From Jaenimonas drosophilae (lineage: Eukaryota; Euglenozoa; Kinetoplastea; Trypanosomatida; Trypanosomatidae): a stretch of DNA of 45,735 bases. The stretch lies in contig JASAON010001518.1 in the NCBI GenBank assembly GCA_030849065.1, forward strand, positions 1 to 45,735. Reading direction: 5' to 3'. Both the position numbers and the translations under genes were made by a program. Shown here one piece after another: positions 26,401-32,459 of the stretch. Under the pieces are notes generated by a model. The model had not been told where the DNA came from, searched no databases, and saw only the letters and a list, made by a program, of their open reading frames with translations. The first letter of the stretch is position 1. Each line of letters opens with the position of its first letter.

Positions 26401-26537
26401 GTATGTTGTTGTTGTTGCTGTTGTTGTTGCGTGTATCGCTCGAGGAGCTCTTCCATCGCCATCACGCACATGAAGAGGCCAACATCGTAGAGACGTGGAG
26501 CTCGCTCAGTGAAGGGCACGCCCAATGAAGCACTCAT
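23451..26537 (-). CDS. Large alpha-helical (TPR-like) repeat protein
   Basis: At 1028 residues this is the largest protein in the window. I see no catalytic motif. The sequence from about residue 350 on is a succession of amphipathic helix pairs rich in Ala and Leu (LLYVHLHLSMRALNAARQC, LAQFSRFLLLLSTGRALEAAY, FGYVQYKRAEVAAYLGYTH, LEPRINARCVAALMRLGRW). This is the pattern of a TPR-like solenoid such as the APC5 or MAU2/Scc4 families. Low-complexity inserts (Gln near 38, Asn near 84, Ser and Asp elsewhere) separate helical blocks. The start is well placed: a CT-rich tract with GTGTGTAG (AG at 26554-26553) precedes ATG 26537 by 15 bases. The specific family is not determined. Confidence 0.7.
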   Translation of the reverse strand: MSASLGVPFTERAPRLYDVGLFMCVMAMEELLERYTQQQQQQQQHTHPACTRPFDDICAWCLRQVAFVRDPPALMDEGEVLMQNNNNNTAASSPPSSPMSTSTATSMICDGEINFSAAMRKLHTSSSSPSSPGSSGHVRRGDAATTMMMDDVGEEEDDGWKLLVQWLRICHRRGGAPLCTHAMEVLLHVLNAATSTDARAPHAALARFFQCDDLDQASIRAIGCATMSFRVWIMISWACASFRWQNHLAATVAQRWLSALHRIYASPETWMKDLCGTRNVYDDVHVRDVDDDDAVDISMALAQSGKNRHNLQHALQHARQIFEGHADDDCGGNMMEHLFSHNTSPQLPESIIARLLASQGPEAAAAIPRQELLHRGTQPILYHITCGMLLYVHLHLSMRALNAARQCANAAVLVGQQLQTSDVLSLAQFSRFLLLLSTGRALEAAYSISIALQLAQSSSSSSSHDGRAQTSSMCFIGAAQLLIFFPGAVSASLRSSLAHAQAHLNDDSSNSNNNNNERVGTVRCDGPTVVVENIAQTVRQTLRRSAIESLSHTSPAHAWAEEVSAISRDTMRILATMYGAVDDVMELNTTTMHAVLRPVMREAAYNRPGSAATPLLAMLGECTRHTAHKALAHHEGLLPCLGGRDATPLNLIHHYVDGVAHHVGASGVALVQENFFLTSVVAYLVCGWQVRHGRMSAAYDGLTELIEHLFTATGVEVSSLTAQNDLHHVVEDGATPNGDGDQRGSLDVAFVHHCDSHKEDDFFWPPDHLLLFGYVQYKRAEVAAYLGYTHTIRGIITSLRYISANNSFVFGVLLAELVEVLLLHMKGNYSAVIDRCTSVRVSAQNIGLQSLEPRINARCVAALMRLGRWRDALGQMDDDGSPSASMRAYNLIARFNAGMEMHLRQSSSSTSSPATHLTKMKKFVEEGVRVFIRAGIIAFTVDEVLEHVRESGCLSIHEVLSACTAAARGLAACSSDGQHDERLQKLVEVVEKLCAMLADQHHRLLSPSSGGRSSPWTMSRTILSTGLH

Positions 26538-26552
26538 ACCTTGATTGATGAG

Positions 26553-26582
26553 CTACACACGTGAAGTGAAGAAGGAAGAATG
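26553..26582 (-). other. Predicted spliced-leader acceptor for the helical-repeat gene
   Basis: The minus strand reads CATTCTTCCTTCTTCACTT and then CACGTGTGTAG, with AG at 26554-26553, 15 bases before ATG 26537. Confidence 0.65.
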
Positions 26583-26685
26583 ATGATGATAGCAAACTCA
26601 AGACATCTCTCCACGTGATGCATGTTGCAAGTACTTCTTTTTTTTTCTCGTGTGTGTGTGTGTGTGAGATGATGTCATGATCATG

Positions 26686-28101
26686 TTAGTTATGCAGCAA
26701 CCCGTCACGTTGTCTGAGTGAATTATCTGTGATGGCCATGCGTTCCGTTGTGATACGACTACTTGACAGTTTCATCGCCTTTCGTCGCAGTTTTTGTTGC
26801 ACACGTTTGCTCGCGGAGGAGCGGCCACCACGTCGCTCCTCCTCCTTCAGCACATCATTTTCCGTCAAGAAACACTTCGGACATGCCGGCGACCCACGTG
26901 GCACGGCACAACGTGCGCGAACGCTCATTCGGTAGGGAGAAACACAACGCCGGCACACAAACACAACCCGCATGTGGTCGTGGATGCTCAGCTTCTTCAC
27001 CAACGTGCGAGAGACGGTGCGGCTGATCTCCTTCACCACATCAGGTCGTTGAAGAACGAGGAGGTTCGTGGGAGATGCACGTACACCTGAGCACTGCGGG
27101 CAGCGCTCGTGGCGGAGGTGCCGATTGGCGAGTGTGGCAGAAAACACACATTGGCAGTGGCGGCACTCCCAATGTACCATCTCATCGCTGTGGAGATGCA
27201 TCGTGTGCGGGTCTTGATGTGGTCGTAGACGTGCTTCGGCCATGAGCGCCGGATCATCGGCGAGCATGCGTGGAGATGGTGGCTTGGCCATGATGTTGTT
27301 GGTGTTGTTGATGCGATCCTGTGCGCCACGCCTTTCACATGATGGGCACAAGGGAACAGGAACATCGCACTCACGAGATGATGATGATGTTGTTGCGGAT
27401 GATCTTGATGCTGCATAGCCTTCCTTCAGGGCTTCGTATCGTGAGATGCGAGAGATGATGGTTTCTGCCCACGGACGTCGGCAGAGCGTGCAGCGCCACC
27501 ACACATTGGCTGGTGAGTGTGTTGGTGCCTCCTCCAGCGACATGCAGACGCGGTTGTGCGGCAGCGTGTTGCGATGTGCGTCCCACTGAGCAGCAATCAT
27601 GGGATAGCTCTTGTATAGGAGCTGCGATGACGATGATGATGCTGTCTTGGTGTTGTTGGCAGCAGAGCACGCTGAAACATCTTCACCCGTTGATGATTGT
27701 TGTTGGCGGCAGGCTGGGCAATCATGCTGAGCTGCAACTTGAGCATCGAGTCGGTCCACAGGACGTGCCGACCACGTACATCCGCAACACGTACATTTCC
27801 AACTCACAACGTGAACCCATGTTGGCAGCACCACCACACAACATCCATCAGCACTTCGTTGTTGTTGTTGTTGTTGTCGGGCAAGAAGATGATGAAGCGT
27901 GCGGCGATTGGTCCCGTGATCAAACTGGGATTGCAGATGCGGAGGAAGGCGATTCACATCAAAAGATGATGATGATGATGATGATGATGATGCGCAACAT
28001 CGTGTTGTCGTACTGAGGTACAGTGGTGCGTTGATGTGATTGCCACGGGCAACACTTCGTCGCCAACACCAACTTCCTTGAATCATCCGCAGTGGCTGCA
28101 T
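26686..28101 (-). CDS. Four-module zinc-ribbon (DUF4379-like) protein, probably mitochondrial
   Basis: From ATG 28101 the protein has 471 residues. Its N terminus (MQPLRMIQGSWCWRRSVARG) is Arg-rich and acid-free, like a mitochondrial presequence. Four degenerate copies of one module follow, each with an aromatic-x-C-x2-C pair, a central Trp, Phe or Tyr, and a later CPxC: WKCTCCGCTWSARPVDR with CPAC; WWRCTLCRRPWAETI with CPSC; WECRHCQCVFSATLANR with CPQC; FVCRRCVSPYRMSVR with CPKC. Modules 2 and 3 are preceded by the phrases YPMIAAQWDAHRN and PALMAEARLRPHQD, recalling the family's P-x-L-A-x-E-W lead-in. The family is presumed to bind nucleic acid or RNP. A Ser run (TCA repeat) sits near residue 40. 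The acceptor at 28115-28114 supports the start. Confidence 0.8.
   Translation of the reverse strand: MQPLRMIQGSWCWRRSVARGNHINAPLYLSTTTRCCASSSSSSSSSFDVNRLPPHLQSQFDHGTNRRTLHHLLARQQQQQQRSADGCCVVVLPTWVHVVSWKCTCCGCTWSARPVDRLDAQVAAQHDCPACRQQQSSTGEDVSACSAANNTKTASSSSSQLLYKSYPMIAAQWDAHRNTLPHNRVCMSLEEAPTHSPANVWWRCTLCRRPWAETIISRISRYEALKEGYAASRSSATTSSSSRECDVPVPLCPSCERRGAQDRINNTNNIMAKPPSPRMLADDPALMAEARLRPHQDPHTMHLHSDEMVHWECRHCQCVFSATLANRHLRHERCPQCSGVRASPTNLLVLQRPDVVKEISRTVSRTLVKKLSIHDHMRVVFVCRRCVSPYRMSVRARCAVPRGSPACPKCFLTENDVLKEEERRGGRSSASKRVQQKLRRKAMKLSSSRITTERMAITDNSLRQRDGLLHN
27965..27992. repeat. GAT/ATC trinucleotide repeat coding for poly-Ser
   Basis: About nine GAT units on the plus strand are read as TCA codons by the zinc-ribbon gene, giving its N-terminal Ser run. 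Confidence 0.75.
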
Positions 28102-28113
28102 ATCTCCTTCCAC

Positions 28114-28148
28114 CTACACAACACAACAATCATAAGAAGAAGAGGAGC
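28114..28148 (-). other. Predicted spliced-leader acceptor for the zinc-ribbon gene
   Basis: The minus strand reads CTCCTCTTCTTCTTATG and then ATTGTTGTGTTGTGTAG, with AG at 28115-28114, 12 bases before ATG 28101. The GTG-initiated extension to 28113 would start inside the leader. Confidence 0.65.
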
Positions 28149-28262
28149 TGCAATATGATGCACATCTCATGGGAACGAAATAAACAGAAACACATCAACA
28201 TGATTTAAGTTGGTGGTGGTGGTGGTGATGATGATCTCTTCTTCTTGTTGTAGGTGCAAAGG

Positions 28263-29915
28263 TTAGTCTGTAGCAAACGTGGTTGGCGCACACACCGTAG
28301 ATGCATCGATGCGCTTCTGTTGCAACACCGAGCGCAGCAAATCATCGCTGGTGATGATGATGATGGACGAGGTCATACACAAACCAGCAGAGATGGCCGT
28401 CCTCCACTGATGCTTGGTGGGCTGTAGTGATGGCATCAACACCACCGATGCGCGCGATGCCTCCATCGCCACTACACCTCCCGACGCAATCACCACACTG
28501 CGAATATCATTTTGTGGCGGTTGTTGTGGTTGCGTGCATGGATGAATCCAGATGGAGAGACCCGACATGAGCTCTTGTCGCTGTGACGGCGAACGTTGAA
28601 GAAAATCTGCCAAACAAAAGTTGTTGGCCAACTCCAACTTGCTTCGTCGTCCTGTGGTGCCATCTTCATGATAGACGTACGTACGTGGGTTGATGGATAA
28701 ATCCTTGCGCCGCAGTACATCACGCAACCACGCAACATCCGCAACAACATCCACGAAGGGAAGCACCGACAACAACTTGATGCTACGACGTAGTGGTGCC
28801 TCCACAACAAGAATATGTGCCGCGGATGCACATTGTAGGCTGGGATTGATGTGGAGGCCCAATGCACGTGCGCGCCGTTCATCGGCAGCCGTGAGAGAGA
28901 TGCCCGTTGTGAAAATCTTCATTGTGGGAGAGCACGTTGACGATGTTGTTGTTGTTGTTGTTGTTGGAGCAGGTACGTCAATTGTGTTGGTCTTTGTTGC
29001 GTCCATCTCAATGACACGTGTACGCGAACGACCTGCTGCACGACGGCGCGTAGTGCCACTCACAGATGTAGATGATGATGTATCTGCGTGTGTGTTGGGT
29101 TGCGCATCCGTTGCACGTGGCCGCTTCGTTGCTACAACACTCTTCTTTTGTGGCGTACGTTCAGCCTTTGGGTTGATTCGTCGCTGCCGTTGATGGGGTG
29201 CGTGATGCAGCGTGAGTACCAAACGGCAACGTTTGCCAAGGGCCAGCTCCAAAACAACATCTTGATGATCATTCACTTTCGTAGATGATGATGATGATGA
29301 TGATGATGATAGGTGGCACTGGAATGGGTATCGATGATGTGGATGAAGTGCTACTTCACGAAAGGTTGTGGCAGAGACATGATCCGTGATGTCGTAGCCC
29401 CGGCAGCGTACCTGTGCTGCATCATCATCGCCACCAACGAGGTGCAACACCATCTCTGCATGTTGTCGCGAGATGGTCGGCAGGACATCTCGTGAAAACT
29501 CCGTCATGCAATCCAAATAACGTGTTAGTGGCGTATCCTCAACACACGTGGAGAGAAGTGTACGACCAACATCAAGTACAACACTTGCATGCCAACCAGC
29601 ATCACCTCCACGACGAGATGTTGATGACGATGGATCCACTACACACGCAGCACGTACTTCTGCCGTGGAAAAGGTTTTGCCACCACCCATCTCCACGCAC
29701 CAGTGCATGGAGATGAAGAGCGTGTGACGTGGATCCATCGCCATCACCTCATCGTGGTTGCCTGCGTCCACGAAGATGATGCGCGTGTTGCGTGATGACG
29801 TTGATGGAGCCTCGCCATTTTTGCAATCACCCGCATCCGGCCCAATGGTGGAGCAGCTGTTGATGCTACTCTCTGAGGAGGCACGCAGCGTCTCTGCATC
29901 CGCGTACGCCAGCAT
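28263..29915 (-). CDS. FHA plus C-terminal tandem-BRCT protein, MDC1-like architecture
   Basis: The protein has 550 residues. An FHA domain (about 65-235) is marked by DVGRT at 115-119 and ISRQHAEM at 148-155, the Gly-Arg and Ser-x-x-His phosphothreonine-binding core. A basic, Thr/Ser-rich linker (240-330) with several NLS-like clusters follows. The C-terminal 220 residues form two BRCT repeats. BRCT1 begins MKIFTTGIS (332-340) and has RRSIKLLSVL (376-385) and VVADVAWLRDVLRRK (390-404). BRCT2 has GLSIWIHP, IRSVVIASGGVV and ITSDDLLRSVLQQK. The phosphoserine pocket residues Thr337-Gly338 and Lys380 align with those of MDC1. MDC1-type proteins bind phospho-H2A.X and assemble DNA-damage signalling complexes. 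The function here is inferred. Confidence 0.82.
   Translation of the reverse strand: MLAYADAETLRASSESSINSCSTIGPDAGDCKNGEAPSTSSRNTRIIFVDAGNHDEVMAMDPRHTLFISMHWCVEMGGGKTFSTAEVRAACVVDPSSSTSRRGGDAGWHASVVLDVGRTLLSTCVEDTPLTRYLDCMTEFSRDVLPTISRQHAEMVLHLVGGDDDAAQVRCRGYDITDHVSATTFREVALHPHHRYPFQCHLSSSSSSSSSTKVNDHQDVVLELALGKRCRLVLTLHHAPHQRQRRINPKAERTPQKKSVVATKRPRATDAQPNTHADTSSSTSVSGTTRRRAAGRSRTRVIEMDATKTNTIDVPAPTTTTTTTSSTCSPTMKIFTTGISLTAADERRARALGLHINPSLQCASAAHILVVEAPLRRSIKLLSVLPFVDVVADVAWLRDVLRRKDLSINPRTYVYHEDGTTGRRSKLELANNFCLADFLQRSPSQRQELMSGLSIWIHPCTQPQQPPQNDIRSVVIASGGVVAMEASRASVVLMPSLQPTKHQWRTAISAGLCMTSSIIIITSDDLLRSVLQQKRIDASTVCAPTTFATD
29284..29310. repeat. GAT/ATC trinucleotide repeat coding for poly-Ser
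   Basis: Nine GAT units on the plus strand supply a Ser run (residues 203-211) in a loop of the FHA domain of the FHA-BRCT protein. Confidence 0.75.
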
Positions 29916-30144
29916 GGCGTTGTGTAATCTAAGATAACGTCGAGATGATGATGTTTTCTTGTCTGTGAAGATCCCTCCTTCATCTACACAGTGAATACCA
30001 TAGAAAAAAAAAGATTGTGACTTGCATTGTTGAAATGATCATCGAATCCAAATTTTGTTGTTGGTGGTGATGCCTCCATCTTCAGCTGTGTGTGCGTTGT
30101 TTGTACTGTCACGACCACCCAGAGGCGAGTCAGCTTCCCACAAT

Positions 30145-31185
30145 TTACGTCGTGAGGAGGAGGTGTGGTGGCACATGAAAGACCTGTGCCACATCATCAT
30201 CATAGCACACCACCCACACACGGCCATCGTGAAGCATTGCCACACCGGTTGGCGATGAGCCACTCGCCAAGTCTGCCGCCGCCACCATCTCCACCCCACC
30301 TCCCCTCACCGACCACACCTGCACACGGCCATCATCGGAGGTGGTCGCGAGCAAACGCCGCGACGCACACGCACACATGCCAACAATCCAACGTGAGTGT
30401 GCGTTAATCTCTGCCGTGATGGCACCATGCACCACATCTACAACACGCACTTTGCCACAACCAAATGACGCCACGACCGTCGCTCCGCCCTCGATCAACC
30501 TGACGGCGGTGATGCTCTCCACCGATGCATCGGTGGGCGGGAGCTGCAACAACACACGTTGATCGGTGCTCCAACACACAAGCCGGCCACAAACATCTCC
30601 TGACGCACTCATCACAGCGGTGGTGGTCTCGAGATCCACGTCCATCGCCACCACACCATGTGGCGCATGAGGAGATGTTGTTGTTGTCGCGGTTGTTCGT
30701 GGTTGCGCACGAAGTGTGGCACCATCCCATTCATAGTTGGCCCACTGCACAACTCCTGCTGCATTGCCCATCATCACACACAACACATCTCCGCACCTCG
30801 CAGCCGCCACGCATGTCAGTGAAGATGAAGATGCGCTCGAAGATCCAAACGCCTCCAAATATGAGCACGTTGCCGCAACGCTGCAATCGAGGAGGACCTC
30901 CACACGATGACGCCTGCACGTGACGATGGCGTGTGGCGGAATATTGCATGGCAAACGTGGTAGTGGCACGGCCGTGACAAGCATCACCTCCTCCTCTACA
31001 TCATGGCCGTTGTTGGTATGGATGGCCACCACACTTCGTACCGCAGGACACTGCAACACGACGTGTGGCGTGCTCATGTAAATGAGCTGATCCGCACCAA
31101 CAATGGCGAGGTTGTTGAGTTGCAGCGTTGGCGCATATTTGCCGAGGCTGTGCGGGCCCGATGTAGATGGAATCAACGCAGCCAT
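30145..31185 (-). CDS. WDR54: WDR54-like beta-propeller protein
   Basis: The 346-residue protein from ATG 31185 (MAALIPSTSG) is a divergent WD40-type propeller. Near its C terminus GKVRVVDVVHGAITAEINAH, then SRWIVGMCACASRRLLATTSDD and GRVQVWSV, follows human WDR54, which has GQVHLYEATTGNLHVQINAH and then an ARAICALDLASEVGKLLSAGED region. The N-terminal LQLNNLAIV also resembles the WDR54 start (ALCNNLSVL). WDR54 function is poorly known. The upstream extension to 31305 begins with TTG and encodes a Thr-His run from a CA repeat, so I exclude it. The AG at 31291-31290 follows a clear CTT tract and gives a leader of about 100 bases without ATG. Confidence 0.72.
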   Translation of the reverse strand: MAALIPSTSGPHSLGKYAPTLQLNNLAIVGADQLIYMSTPHVVLQCPAVRSVVAIHTNNGHDVEEEVMLVTAVPLPRLPCNIPPHAIVTCRRHRVEVLLDCSVAATCSYLEAFGSSSASSSSLTCVAAARCGDVLCVMMGNAAGVVQWANYEWDGATLRAQPRTTATTTTSPHAPHGVVAMDVDLETTTAVMSASGDVCGRLVCWSTDQRVLLQLPPTDASVESITAVRLIEGGATVVASFGCGKVRVVDVVHGAITAEINAHSRWIVGMCACASRRLLATTSDDGRVQVWSVRGGGVEMVAAADLASGSSPTGVAMLHDGRVWVVCYDDDVAQVFHVPPHLLLTT

Positions 31186-31483
31186 GACTAGATGTATGTG
31201 TGTGTTTCTGTGTGTATGTATGTGGGTGTGTGTGTGTGTGTGGGGGGTGTACGTTGTGAAGTTGTTGTTGATGGGGAGCAACACGTCACCTGCACTACAA
31301 CACAATACAAGAAAAAGAAGAAGAAGAAGATAGTGTGTGTGTGTGTGTGTGTAGGTGTGCAGATTAACTCATCAATGTCATAGACGTACATGTAGTTGGG
31401 CGTACCACGTTATTGCTCACTCACAACATGTGTGAAGGAAGGATGAAGTGGGTGATGATCATGATGCTTGAATTGTGAGATCA
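31186..31483. other. Intergenic region with TG repeats and CTT tract
   Basis: This 298-base gap holds TG repeats at 31226-31243 and 31333-31352, flanking a GAA tract (31312-31330) that is CTT on the mRNA strand. The CTT tract precedes the AG acceptor at 31291-31290. No gene is seen. Confidence 0.6.
31290..31331 (-). other. Predicted spliced-leader acceptor for the WDR54-like gene
   Basis: The minus strand reads CTTCTTCTTCTTCTTTTTC, then TTGTATTGTGTTGTAGTGCAG, giving AG at 31291-31290 (or the TGTAG five bases earlier). Confidence 0.65.
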
Positions 31484-32266
31484 CTAAATCATCACAACCA
31501 CAATGACGGCCCCGAACACCAACATAGACATCAGCCACCAATACACGATGGGCAAATCCCCGAGTGAGCCCACAGGGATACGCGTGCAACGACCACTCGC
31601 ATCATTGGATGTTGGCAGAGTGATGATGCGCTCATCCCCACACACCTCCATCGCGGTGCCTGACACGGTGATGTTTTCGAGGCAGCGTTGCACTGAATTC
31701 CATTTCGTTGCCGCGGGGCTCCAAAATCGTGCGACGGAAAATGGCGAGCGCACGTCGAGCTCCTCATAACGTGTGTGAATCGGCATCACCAACACCCCAT
31801 ACCCACCACGTCCTTCTCTTGTTGTTGTGGCTGTCAGTGACGGTGTGTTGGATGATGTGTGATGAACGCTCCACGACATGTATACGTGGTTAGGCACCTG
31901 TGGCACTATAAACACCGGGGCCTCGATATCAACGGGGAAGTCTGACCACACACGCACGTCTGTGGCGAGTGAGGTGGCATCGTGCGTGGATCCATCATGA
32001 TGATGATGCTCCATCCGGTACAGCTGCTCCGCCTCCGCAACATCAACGAAGAAGGATGGAGGAAGTGTGATGGTGACGTTGATGCGATTCATGTGCAAGG
32101 CGTAGAAGACCTCGAGATCTAAATGAAAACCACCGCCACGGAGCTGCCACGTGGAAAGTGTTTGCTGCACATCGCGGCAGCGGCTCGATGAGGCATCTCC
32201 GCTGGTGATGAAGAGCACACACAACAACACGGCCATGGCCATCAGCCATCGGGGAGGGGCGAACAT
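31484..32266 (-). CDS. PIGX: PIG-X-like subunit of GPI mannosyltransferase I
   Basis: The 260-residue protein has a signal peptide (MAMAVLLCVLFITSGDA), a luminal domain and one C-terminal membrane helix (about 238-260, WWLMSMLVFGAVIVVVMI), the PIG-X/PBN1 layout. Matching blocks are GGGFHLDLEV near 45, LPPSFFVDVAEAEQLYR near 68-84, DFPVDIEAPVF near 109-119, LVMPIHTRYEEL near 158 and IPVGSLGDLP before the helix. Human PIG-X has GFHRDL, a FVDP-type block, DIEAPN, LPVHCRYH and VPVG in the same order. PIG-X stabilises the catalytic subunit PIG-M, which adds the first mannose to the GPI precursor in the ER lumen. Asn-linked glycosylation sites occur (NVT, NIT). Confidence 0.82.
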   Translation of the reverse strand: MFAPPRWLMAMAVLLCVLFITSGDASSSRCRDVQQTLSTWQLRGGGFHLDLEVFYALHMNRINVTITLPPSFFVDVAEAEQLYRMEHHHHDGSTHDATSLATDVRVWSDFPVDIEAPVFIVPQVPNHVYMSWSVHHTSSNTPSLTATTTREGRGGYGVLVMPIHTRYEELDVRSPFSVARFWSPAATKWNSVQRCLENITVSGTAMEVCGDERIITLPTSNDASGRCTRIPVGSLGDLPIVYWWLMSMLVFGAVIVVVMI

Positions 32267-32408
32267 GAGTACCTAACTACTACAGATGATGAAGATGATG
32301 ATGTTGGTGGAAGTTATGGCGCTGTGCTCATTGCGACTCAGCGCGTACATGTGTGATACATACAATCAATGCACTTCGATACCATTTCTGCAAACGACGT
32401 GACGCAGC

Positions 32409-32436
32409 ACACACACACACACGCACACACACACGT
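32409..32436. repeat. CA dinucleotide repeat
   Basis: An ACAC tract with a single G interruption lies 24 bases beyond the stop codon of the TFxPxI coiled-coil gene, between it and the PIG-X gene (upstream and downstream in transcription order respectively reversed on the plus strand). Confidence 0.6.
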
Positions 32437-32459
32437 ACATGACGTCCACGTAGGTACCG

